Source: Flammeovirga sp. SJP92 (GTDB lineage Bacteria > Bacteroidota > Bacteroidia > Cytophagales > Flammeovirgaceae). From it: DNA of 64,000 nucleotides. The stretch spans positions 248,001-312,000 of the forward strand of contig NZ_LQAQ01000018.1 in the NCBI RefSeq assembly GCF_001583495.1. Direction: 5' to 3'. The translations under genes and the position numbers were made by a program. Every line of letters starts with the position of its first letter. The stretch's first letter is position 1. Positions 26,801 to 34,038 of the stretch are shown in pieces. The notes below the pieces were generated by a model that did not search any database, was not told where the DNA came from, and saw only the letters and a list, made by a program, of their open reading frames with translations.

Positions 26801-27454
26801 TCTGACAATGATGATGTGAAAATGAGAAACTTCTTAAAATATGATTATGACAGATACCTGAAAGGTAGAAGTTATGAATTAGAAAAAGAATTACCGTTGA
26901 GAGAAGTGGAAAACCAAATGTATTTGCATTATGGTAAAGGCAGTGTTATTATGTACGCCCTGCAAGACTTTATTGGAGAAGATAGCGTAAATGCGGCGTT
27001 GAGAGATTTCTTAACAGAATACAAATACAAGGCACCTCCATACCCCACTTCCAATGATTTCTTAAGACATCTTCAACCAAGAGTACCAGATTCTCTTCAA
27101 TACCTTATCGTTGACTGGTTTGAAGACATTACGCTGTATGATTATAGAATCAAAGAAGCTAATCTTAATGAAATTGACGCTGAAAACTATGAAGTTTCAT
27201 TACAAGTAGAAGCCAAAAAGTTCAAATCAGATTCTATTGGGAATGAAATCAATATACCAGTCAAAGATTGGGTGGAAATTGGTTTTTATAAGGATAATGA
27301 TGAAAAGGAATTGTTTTATACTGAAAAAATATTCCTTGAAAAGGAATCCCAAACCATTCAGATTAAGTTAAATGAAAAACCTGCAAAAGCAATGATAGAC
27401 CCTAAAAGACTATATGTTGAAAGGGTGATTAATGACAATAGTAAAAAACTATAG
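23885..27454 (+). CDS. ABC-2 type permease fused to M1 family metallopeptidase
   Basis: 1189 residues from ATG at 23885 (MFKEFYSREIKSGLQQPM); a longer frame from 23828 would overlap the ATPase gene and is unlikely. About twelve membrane helices occupy the first ~600 residues, arranged as two ABC-2-like sets. The C-terminal half is an M1 aminopeptidase-type domain, with the zinc site HEMAHQWWAHQ near residue 935 and the third ligand Glu in TESFAEYSS about 18 residues later. The usual GAMEN substrate loop is seen only as GTMPYSESF, so the N-terminal-anchoring Glu differs. The peptidase presumably faces the periplasm and could process what the transporter exports. This architecture is known in Bacteroidota, but its substrate is not. 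Confidence 0.9.
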   Translation: MFKEFYSREIKSGLQQPMIYVFSILLGLLAFGAVSNDQIVIGGSIGNIQRNSPHIIMKMGLVFSLLGLFISTAFFNNAALRDFNNNFDDILFTTPIRKKDYFMGRFLGAFSLAILPFLGIYLGFILATFIAPAMGWVDPEKMGPVSIAGFMANYFLTIIPNIFISGVVIFSVASIFRSTAISFSGTMVLFLGYSIALSFSSDLENEMLAAMVDPFGLSAYNLDSKYFTPQEKNTLIPGFNSFITYNRLVWLIISFALLKVLYGFFSFEKRSGKVKKEKANKKDNTIFTKPIIYGHFSQFTDIAQCYSFTRIHLKSILSSNTFKILILFSFVQLIAILMEGYEYMGLKSYPVTYMVVEDIQNSTMIFLLIIMVYYAGDLLWEDRDNHLNEVIDASPHSSYVSLFAKYFAINVSILIIYASLSVLGILYQLGSGFTSIDLGTYFLAYALNIMPMIATWSAVLMLVHILINHKFIGFGVSIVLMFVLELILDGLDISSRMLDIASAPRITFSDISDYGPSVISSIWFNAYWIVFGIIVLLISGLLSNRGTSQSLLKRIKIIPQKMDPNFMGGIGTLFIVWLSIASFIFYNTQILNPYKTDDETELLQVQYEQKYKQYEGMLSPKIVDVDYNVNIYPAERNIYTVSQLKLVNENKESIDTLMYTYNDEWEIKFEIQNAVEVLHDKELNVKQFVLQKPLKHRDSLEIVIHANYITKGFKNSQENTMILENGTFFNNLVFLPYFGYNPSFELSDRFKRKEHNLPKRKRMPTLNEPCGAECEQNYLSNGQSDWITFETTISTSSDQMAIAPGSLIKQWTKNNRNFYHYRVDHKSQNFVSFNSGKFEVAKRQWKDVSMEVYYDQKHGVNIDKMLDAIENSLEYYTENFGPYYLKQARIIEFPRYANFAQAFPGTMPYSESFGFIVDLEDEEKNNVVDAVIAHEMAHQWWAHQEVGANVQGGTMLTESFAEYSSLMVMKKASDNDDVKMRNFLKYDYDRYLKGRSYELEKELPLREVENQMYLHYGKGSVIMYALQDFIGEDSVNAALRDFLTEYKYKAPPYPTSNDFLRHLQPRVPDSLQYLIVDWFEDITLYDYRIKEANLNEIDAENYEVSLQVEAKKFKSDSIGNEINIPVKDWVEIGFYKDNDEKELFYTEKIFLEKESQTIQIKLNEKPAKAMIDPKRLYVERVINDNSKKL

Positions 27455-27470
27455 TTTCAGTGGCGAAGTG

Positions 27471-27497
27471 CTCTTATTTAACTTCATAAAATAAGAG
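27471..27497 (+). terminator. Weak hairpin after the ABC/M1 gene
   Basis: 9-bp stem CTCTTATTT/AAATAAGAG with a 9-base loop. The following T run is poor, so it may only protect the 3' end. Confidence 0.4.
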
Positions 27498-27563
27498 GAA
27501 CTGCCCTATCATTTTTGTAAGAATTACTTGTATTAAGTTCCAATGAGTAATTAAAACGAGTTG

Positions 27564-27605
27564 AAAAGTGAATGTTTTCTTTAATTTAGAGAAGCATTCA
27601 CTTTT
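27564..27605 (+). terminator. Terminator ending 16 bases before the next start codon
   Basis: 11-bp stem AAAAGTGAATG/CATTCACTTTT (27564-27574 with 27595-27605), with an inner TTCT/AGAA pairing and a T run. It lies between the ABC/M1 gene and the secreted-protein gene at 27621. The loop contains TAATTTAG, one base off the -7 consensus, 18 bases after a TTG. Confidence 0.75.
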
Positions 27606-27620
27606 TATTTCTCAACACCT

Positions 27621-28193
27621 ATGAAATCAATTACTTTCTGTATTCTATTTTCTTTAATTATCTCCCTTACCTTTGCTCAAGAAACCCATGAAAAAATACA
27701 CGGAAGAGAAGAAGCACATGGTAAATTGAAACATCATAGAGTCGCTCTACTCTGGGGGCACAGTTATGTACCAAAAGGGTTTTCAGGAAATAATCAAACC
27801 AATACACTGATTGTACCTACCATTGGATTGGAATATGAATATTGGTTTTCCCACCATTTTGCCATTGGCATTTCTAATGACTTGGAACTTCAGAACTATG
27901 TTATCGAAACTCGACATGGAGAAGAACTGGAAAGAGAATATGTTTATATAGGAGCGCTAATGGGATTTATTGAATTCGCACACTTATGGGTTATTGGTAT
28001 TGGTCCAGGTATTGAAATAGAGCAACACAAAAACTTTGCTGTTTTCAAAACTTCAATTGAAAGAGAATTTCCTATTGCAGGGGAAGGTGGATGGGATGTT
28101 ACACCTATGCTGAGTTATGAATTAAAGTTCAGAGGAGAAAATGGTTCTTATGATGCCTTTACCTTTGGTTTGGCTATTGGAAAACGTTTTTAA
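27621..28193 (+). CDS. Secreted protein, probable outer-membrane beta-barrel
   Basis: 190 residues. Signal peptide MKSITFCILFSLIISLTFAQ. A histidine-rich segment (EKIHGREEAHGKLKHHRVAL) precedes alternating hydrophobic strands such as VALLWGHSYVPKG, LIVPTIGLEYEYWFSHHFAI and DAFTFGLAIGKRF. The C-terminal aromatic residue (Phe) fits a small outer-membrane barrel. I do not recognise a family. The His-rich stretch could bind metal; that is inference. The start codon lies 16 bases after a terminator. Confidence 0.65.
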   Translation: MKSITFCILFSLIISLTFAQETHEKIHGREEAHGKLKHHRVALLWGHSYVPKGFSGNNQTNTLIVPTIGLEYEYWFSHHFAIGISNDLELQNYVIETRHGEELEREYVYIGALMGFIEFAHLWVIGIGPGIEIEQHKNFAVFKTSIEREFPIAGEGGWDVTPMLSYELKFRGENGSYDAFTFGLAIGKRF

Positions 28194-28199
28194 TCCAAA

Positions 28200-28232
28200 A
28201 GAGTCACCTTTGAATAACTCAAAAATGACTCT
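28200..28232. terminator. Terminator between convergent genes
   Basis: 7-bp stem AGAGTCA/TGACTCT (28200-28206 with 28226-28232) and a 19-base loop, then CTTTTTAT on the plus strand. Serves the small barrel gene and possibly the porin on the other strand. Confidence 0.5.
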
Positions 28233-28257
28233 CTTTTTATATTAAAATTAATGCTTA

Positions 28258-29559
28258 TTAGAAGTTAATCTGCATTTGAATTCTCAATAAATTACCCGCC
28301 TGATCATTGACTGGAAGTTGAGAATCGATGTACGTTCTGTCTGCAATCACATACATTGCCACAATCTCATATGCTCTGTTAGGTTGCCACTCTACACCAA
28401 TTTCCAAATCATTTACTCTGTAGCTTCTTGCATCTAGCTCAAACTTCTTACCACCATGATAATACAGGTATCTTGAGAAAGGAAAGAATGTATGCTTGCC
28501 ATAATTGATTTTACCATACAACATTGCATAACCACCATGTAAGTTCTGTTCTTTCACTCTGTTAGATTCAGGATCATATTCTGGACCAATACCATAGTTA
28601 TATTCTGCTTGGAAACCAATCGGCTGAGGATACCACACAAAAGTACCTCCGACTCTTGCATCTTTAAAGTTGTGTCCAGCAGCATAGATCACTTCAGTTT
28701 CTCCATTGCTGTTTTCAATTTCAGCCTCTAAGCCTTGAGATGTATTAGGTAAAACATATTGACCAGCATAACCATGAACAGAAAGCTCCATGATTTGATT
28801 ATTATTAAATTGGAAAGGCCATGATACTCGACCTACCAAATGCAGGTTATCATTTTTATCAGGAACGTTAATTCCTTGTCCGTTAAATGCACCAAGTGCA
28901 AATGTACCATAGTTACCACTGTGCTTAAGGTTATTTTCTTTCATGTACTCATATACCTTTCTGACTTTACGAGGAGTATGGTATAAAACAGCCATTAGAT
29001 CACGCTCATTTGGCAAAGCGGAGTTGATTGGGTCTGAACGGTCCAAAGGAATACGAAATTGAGAAGATTGCATGTTTTCGAAGCCGAAAGGAACTTTACT
29101 TTGACCCACTCTTATCCAAGTCGATTTATGATGATCAAAATACAAATCCATGTAAGCATCTCTTAAGGTAGGCGAGCCTGCAAAATCAGCTTGCATATAA
29201 ACATAGACATTGTCTAATAACCAACCACTGACTTTCAAACGAACACGTCGTAATGAGATACCTTTATCAGCACCCCAGTTCTTGTCCATTTGAGGGACTG
29301 TCAAATTGGGGTTCGTCTCAAAAAGGCCGTTATATCTTGCTTGAATATAACCACTTACCTTAATTCTATCCGTCCAGTCTTTTGGTAAAGACTTTTGGAT
29401 TAATCCCTCACCATCTTGATCTGGGCTGAATAAAGAATCAACTTTCACTTCATCGTCAATTGAAGTGTCTTGTGCAGATAATAATGAGGCTGTGTTAAGA
29501 ATTAAAAGACATGATAAGATTAGTCTTTTAATTAATGATTGTTGTGATAACTGTTCCAT
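28258..29559 (-). CDS. Porin O/P family outer-membrane protein
   Basis: 433 residues. The signal peptide has a long polar N-terminus (MEQLSQQSLIKRLILSCLLI) ending near LLSAQD. The mature part shows the OprO/OprP pattern: VSGYIQARYNGLF, then alternating strands such as VRLKVSGWLLDNVYVYMQAD, RVGQSKVPFGFENMQSS and the C-terminal LLRIQMQINF with terminal Phe. These porins favour phosphate or other anions, but specificity cannot be read here. A long AT-rich region (694 bases) with a 22-base palindrome lies upstream, suggesting regulated expression. Confidence 0.86.
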   Translation of the reverse strand: MEQLSQQSLIKRLILSCLLILNTASLLSAQDTSIDDEVKVDSLFSPDQDGEGLIQKSLPKDWTDRIKVSGYIQARYNGLFETNPNLTVPQMDKNWGADKGISLRRVRLKVSGWLLDNVYVYMQADFAGSPTLRDAYMDLYFDHHKSTWIRVGQSKVPFGFENMQSSQFRIPLDRSDPINSALPNERDLMAVLYHTPRKVRKVYEYMKENNLKHSGNYGTFALGAFNGQGINVPDKNDNLHLVGRVSWPFQFNNNQIMELSVHGYAGQYVLPNTSQGLEAEIENSNGETEVIYAAGHNFKDARVGGTFVWYPQPIGFQAEYNYGIGPEYDPESNRVKEQNLHGGYAMLYGKINYGKHTFFPFSRYLYYHGGKKFELDARSYRVNDLEIGVEWQPNRAYEIVAMYVIADRTYIDSQLPVNDQAGNLLRIQMQINF

Positions 29560-29826
29560 CTAAAATCAAGTACTATGTGTTTGCGAGTGCAATGTTAAGG
29601 CGATTTATCTTACAATTTTCAATTTACTTAACAATTAATATACAGTTAACACTAGATACATTTTGAGGAAATATTTACAGATCTAATATGTACATTATGT
29701 TTCTACTTTTTTTAAATAGCCTAACCAAAAGAATATTAACATTCATTTAAAACTATATTTAACCCCTCAAAATCAGTATTTAAACGTCAACTAGACAATT
29801 AATTCTAAATTTAAACATTTACATAT

Positions 29827-29848
29827 GTTAAGTTAATTTTAACTTAAC
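29827..29848. promoter_or_regulatory. Perfect inverted repeat, possible operator
   Basis: GTTAAGTTAA and TTAACTTAAC (10 bp each, perfect) separated by TT. It lies 268 bases before the porin start, in sequence with no genes. Confidence 0.45.
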
Positions 29849-30200
29849 GAAAACAAATTCACATCTTAAATTACATCATGATTAACCCAATGTTTCATTT
29901 AGTTTATAATAGCAGGAATAAAAAAATTGAGTAACATTATGTTAATATCTCAAAAATAACAAAGTGTAGACATATATAAAATTTTAAGCAAATTATTGTT
30001 GAAGAATGATTAGTGAAGAAAATGGAGATTGATGAAAATTCCTTTATTAGAATCTGTACCATTAGTCACACACATTTAAGAAAATGAGAGAGGTAAAGTA
30101 TAAATAAACACAAGCCATGAAGTCAAAAGCTTGTTAGGTACAACAACATTTATATTCTTCTTATGAAGAAGATATTTATTACAATTTTTCAATAAAAAAA

Positions 30201-30223
30201 GCTGCTCCAAAACATGGAACAGC
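30201..30223 (-). terminator. Terminator of the ddl-PASTA operon
   Basis: 9-bp stem with one G-U pair on the minus strand (30201-30209 with 30215-30223), followed by seven T on that strand. Confidence 0.8.
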
Positions 30224-30253
30224 CTCTCTTAAGGTCTTATATATTAATATCAA

Positions 30254-31087
30254 TTATTTCTTATTTCCTGAAAACTCAGATACCCAAAGATCAATTGTTC
30301 TTCCTAATCTAATCTTAGGGTATCTACCTGTCTCTTCATTTACTTTTGAATGAGGAGATTGCCTTACTACTACACCAGGAATAGTATCATGTTGTACGTA
30401 TTGTACTCTACCTACACCCAAGCCTAAACCATACAAAGTAAACTCTGCATCTCCTTCAGTCATACCAATAAGGTTTGGAACTTTTGTCAGCGGGTTACCC
30501 ATTCCGTCACCTACTACTAAGTCCACTTCAGTACCTTTCAATACTTTAAAACCTCTGATCAATTCCTCTTTTGAAATAGACCTTCCTTTGTAACTTACAC
30601 CAATAACATTATTGACAAACTTATCTGGCTTTCTTTCAATTGAACCAATTTTCAATCCTAAGTTTTTAATTCTCACCACTGCATTTTTCAATGAACCATC
30701 AATCAAATCTGGTAATTTGATAGCAGCAGGTTTTGAAGGATTGACTGTTAAATAGATTTTCCTGTTGTCTTTTACCTTTTCACCTGAAACGGGTGTTTGA
30801 GATAAAACTGTTAGATAAGGAAGATCTGGATTATAGTTGACAGCTGAAGAATCAAAGATTTCATACCTTAACCCTGCCGACTCCAATCTTTTGGTAGCAT
30901 CTTCAATAGATAAACTATCAATATCAGGAACGGTTACAGTCTGACCGTGTTTTGTTGATGCAGGTAGATATAAATAGAAAAACATGATCGCCACTACAAA
31001 AGCGGCTACGACCATTAAAACTACATTAATCAATAATGCAGATGGAGTATCTCCAAAAATTAACTTTTTCAGTTTGTCTTTATCCAT
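30254..31087 (-). CDS. PASTA domain membrane protein without kinase domain
   Basis: 277 residues. One membrane helix at about 16-38 (ALLINVVLMVVAAFVVAIMF) is followed by three PASTA domains at roughly 45-112, 113-190 and 195-268. Each carries the pattern of 'V-P-x-L-x-G-x-x-x-x-x-A' (VPDIDSLSIEDATKRLESAG; LPDLIDGSLKNAVVRIKNLG; VPNLIGMTEGDAEFTLYGLG) and 'V-x-x-Q-x-P'. PASTA domains bind peptidoglycan or its precursors. Unlike the well-known PknB/PrkC sensors there is no kinase on the cytoplasmic side. It lies 11 bases after the D-Ala-D-Ala ligase gene, which fits a cell-wall role. Confidence 0.9.
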   Translation of the reverse strand: MDKDKLKKLIFGDTPSALLINVVLMVVAAFVVAIMFFYLYLPASTKHGQTVTVPDIDSLSIEDATKRLESAGLRYEIFDSSAVNYNPDLPYLTVLSQTPVSGEKVKDNRKIYLTVNPSKPAAIKLPDLIDGSLKNAVVRIKNLGLKIGSIERKPDKFVNNVIGVSYKGRSISKEELIRGFKVLKGTEVDLVVGDGMGNPLTKVPNLIGMTEGDAEFTLYGLGLGVGRVQYVQHDTIPGVVVRQSPHSKVNEETGRYPKIRLGRTIDLWVSEFSGNKK

Positions 31088-31098
31088 AATTAATTTAG

Positions 31099-33804
31099 CT
31101 ATGATTTAGCTTCAGTTCTTTTTATTCCGTAATCTAAAATACTATCAATAAAATCAAAAGGCTTATAGCCGTTAATTGCCGCTTGGTGGAAAATACAAGT
31201 AGCAGGTGTCATACCTGGTAGAGAGTTCACCTCAATGACAATAGTTTCTACTCTTTTCTCCGCTTTCCAAATTCTCACAAAAGCATCAATTCTACAGTAG
31301 CCTTGAACATTTAATTCTTTAGCTACATGTTCCAAGTCTTTTCTTACTGCATCAGAGATCCATTGCTGTTCTGCTGCATCTGGAGAAAAACGTGGAGGAG
31401 TGATATTCTGACCTTCGCCAGCCAAGAATTTTTCTTCTAATGAAAGAATCTCTCCACTTGCCAAAGCTTCTGAAGGTTCAAATACCTCATAAGTACGTGA
31501 TCCATCTTCATGCCATTTCGTAAGCATACCTCCTGTAATTTCCAAGAAATGATCAGAATCCAATGGACTGATCAATTCCTCAATCAGAATACATGTTTTA
31601 CTTGGAAACTCTTCGTTTTTATCTAAATCAAGCTTCAGTCTTAAGCTTTCTTCCACTTCTTCACTTTCTCTGAAAATAGCTTCTGCAAAGTGTTCCAACT
31701 GCATTCTTGACTTAATCATCATTACTGCAGAACTACAACCATCATCGGCAGGTTTTGCAATCAATGGGTATTTGAAATCCTTTTCTACTTGATCAATTGC
31801 ATCTGAAGCATTGGCCAACCAAGCCTCTTTCTGTAACAACATGTGTTCTGCTACAAAAACACCCGATTTACGAAGAATCTCTGTAGTCAGATATTTATCA
31901 ATAGTAATTTCTGAACTGTCAACATCAGAACCATTGTAAGGAATTCCTTTTACATTAAGGTGCTTCTGAACAGCTCCATCCTCACCTGGCCTTCCGTGCA
32001 ATGCAATAAATACCGCATCAACTCTTTCTTTCAGAAGATCATAATTCAAAGGTTTTGGATCAAAACAAGCATCCGCCGCGTACTTTTGAGTAATAGGTTT
32101 TGCTTTTTGAATGGCTTCCACCAATACGTCGTGCTTTTCTCCGTTCAGGGCCTGATTGATTTTCAACTTGATATCATCAGCATTGTCCTTCAACATAATA
32201 TTAATCGGCAACTCATACAATTCATGATGATCAGCAGAGCCTGTCAAGAAAATCGGGATAGCCTCATATTTATCTGATGAAGCTAATTTCTCAAAAATGT
32301 TTCTTCCACTTTCAACAGAGATGTGACGCTCTGAAGAATAACCTCCCATGATCACTCCTATCTTCTTAGTTTGTTGGTCTGCCACACTCAAAGCTTCAAT
32401 CTGATGATCCAAATTCTTCAACATAGGCTTCGACACTCTTGTATTTTTTCCTGATCGAATCCTACAAGCTAATGACGTACGGATAATGAAAGTCAAGAAT
32501 TGTGATGGATTTAAACCAATTTCTGCCGCCTGATGAAAAAAGAAAGACGAAGGCATCATACCAGAAGTAGTGTTCGGATCATTCAAATAGACCGTTCCTT
32601 CTTCTGTCACAAAACCATCAATACGAGCATAAACATCAAATTGTAATTTTTTATACAAGTTTTCACAATCTGCCTGAATTTCTCTTACCTTTTCAATCGG
32701 CAAGTCAATCGGTGTCACTTTACGGCTCATACCCGGAAGGTATTTCGATCTGTAATCAAAAACACCTTCATTTCCTCTTACAATTTCTGTTGGAGGCAAG
32801 GCCAAAGGGTTTCCATTTTCGTCTTCAATAACGATACATGAAAATTCTCTACCTTTTATATGTTCTTCAATCAGCAATGCTTCTTCCGCATCTAAAGATT
32901 GAAGGGCTACTTTCGCATTATTCTCTGTGATGAGTTGTTCGTTCAAGTACTCTAATAATGATTTTGGATCGTAAATCACCAAATCGTCATTACCTAGCAC
33001 ATAAACAGGCAAGCCAATTCCAAGACGTACATCCGTGAAATCATGGATGTAACGCACTTTTTCTTCCTCATCTAATTCTTTCCAGTACGATTGTTCAATC
33101 TCCTCAATAAAGAGGGACTTTTTCGCTGCCTTAAGAAATGCTTCTGAGTTGTCTTCTTTCACAATACTTACCCCCAAAGAAGAGCCTTGTCTTGGTGCTT
33201 TCACCACCAAAGGCATTCCTAATTTAGCTTTGAGGGCTTGGAATGTTGTATTGATTTTATCAGCAGTTAAATCCTCTTCAGTGATCACATCAAAAGAAGG
33301 GGTAGTCAACTGTAAATCTGTAAACAGTTTTTTCTGAGTGATTTTATCAATTCCGATGGCAGATGACAACACTCCTGCACCAGAATAAGGAATATTATAC
33401 CACTCTAGCAGTCCCTGTAAATTTCCATCTTCTCCATATGGACCATGTAACGCTAGAAACGCAAAATCAAAAAGCTGTGCGAATTCATTTGGATTTACTT
33501 TCTTTCCAACTTTAGAAGCCATATCACTAGCCTCTTCCTCAGAAAGTTTACCCAAAGATTCCACATACATTTGAAACCCCTGCAAATCGCTTGGAATACT
33601 GCTTACCGGTGGATAAAAATCTCTAACAGTACCTTTATATACATATGACCAGTCTAAATGAATAAAATGGCCTAAACTATCTACAAATATTGGAACAGGT
33701 TCGAAAAGTTGTTTGTTTAAGTTATCATAAACAGTTCTACCGCCTGCAAACGAGATTTCACGCTCTCGTGAAATACCTCCAAAAAATATCCCTACTTTGA
33801 TCAT
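31099..33804 (-). CDS. ddl: Tandem (double-length) D-alanine-D-alanine ligase
   Basis: 901 residues from ATG at 33804; a longer reading from 33876 is ruled out by the promoter at 33874. The protein is two fused Ddl units. N half (1-470): GGISREREISFAGG, HGPYGEDG, GIDKITQKKLF, KAPRQGSSLGVS, EEHIKGREFS, RIDGF, and a final motif DPNTTSGMMPSS. C half (480-901): GGYSSERHISVESG, HGRPGEDG, TIDKYLTTEIL, AKPADDGCSSAVM, EELISPLDSDHF, RIDAF, EVNSLPGMTPA. Typical Ddl is a 300-370-residue dimer that makes the D-Ala-D-Ala of peptidoglycan. The N half keeps the canonical glycine loop and E-x-x-I-x-G-R-E-F but not E-x-N-x-x-P-G; the C half has the reverse. Both retain the ATP lysines. The gene heads an operon with the PASTA gene. 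Confidence 0.93.
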   Translation of the reverse strand: MIKVGIFFGGISREREISFAGGRTVYDNLNKQLFEPVPIFVDSLGHFIHLDWSYVYKGTVRDFYPPVSSIPSDLQGFQMYVESLGKLSEEEASDMASKVGKKVNPNEFAQLFDFAFLALHGPYGEDGNLQGLLEWYNIPYSGAGVLSSAIGIDKITQKKLFTDLQLTTPSFDVITEEDLTADKINTTFQALKAKLGMPLVVKAPRQGSSLGVSIVKEDNSEAFLKAAKKSLFIEEIEQSYWKELDEEEKVRYIHDFTDVRLGIGLPVYVLGNDDLVIYDPKSLLEYLNEQLITENNAKVALQSLDAEEALLIEEHIKGREFSCIVIEDENGNPLALPPTEIVRGNEGVFDYRSKYLPGMSRKVTPIDLPIEKVREIQADCENLYKKLQFDVYARIDGFVTEEGTVYLNDPNTTSGMMPSSFFFHQAAEIGLNPSQFLTFIIRTSLACRIRSGKNTRVSKPMLKNLDHQIEALSVADQQTKKIGVIMGGYSSERHISVESGRNIFEKLASSDKYEAIPIFLTGSADHHELYELPINIMLKDNADDIKLKINQALNGEKHDVLVEAIQKAKPITQKYAADACFDPKPLNYDLLKERVDAVFIALHGRPGEDGAVQKHLNVKGIPYNGSDVDSSEITIDKYLTTEILRKSGVFVAEHMLLQKEAWLANASDAIDQVEKDFKYPLIAKPADDGCSSAVMMIKSRMQLEHFAEAIFRESEEVEESLRLKLDLDKNEEFPSKTCILIEELISPLDSDHFLEITGGMLTKWHEDGSRTYEVFEPSEALASGEILSLEEKFLAGEGQNITPPRFSPDAAEQQWISDAVRKDLEHVAKELNVQGYCRIDAFVRIWKAEKRVETIVIEVNSLPGMTPATCIFHQAAINGYKPFDFIDSILDYGIKRTEAKS

Positions 33805-33873
33805 GATATCAATTTTTCTGCTTCTAAAGAAAACCAAAGGCTCTTCCTCTGTTTTCTTTAGACAATTACGCCT

Positions 33874-33881
33874 CAAAAATA
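33874..33881 (-). promoter_or_regulatory. -7 promoter element of the ddl operon
   Basis: Minus strand TATTTTTG matches TAnnTTTG, 70 bases before the chosen start. It overlaps a possible upstream start codon (33876), so that start is rejected. Confidence 0.5.
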
Positions 33882-34038
33882 CAAGAAAAATTATTATCTA
33901 ATAGCACTATACTACACCTTCTCAGGGTTTGACTATAAAAATAGGATTCATTCATGATAATTCTTTCACTTTCAATTGGATTAAGGGAAAATTTATATGA
34001 TTTTGTAAATAATTATTTAAACTTTTTAAGGACTTACT

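Larger units (their letters stand above)
29560..30253. other. Long AT-rich intergenic region with a 22-base palindrome
   Basis: No gene seen on either strand. It contains the palindrome at 29827-29848, a small hairpin near 30155-30170 and the terminator of the PASTA gene at its right end. It probably holds the porin promoter and regulator sites. Confidence 0.6.

Noticed and set aside
33804-33876. Longer N-terminus of the ligase starting at 33876
   Set aside because: The added 24 residues are unlike Ddl, and the start overlaps a -7 promoter element (33874-33881).
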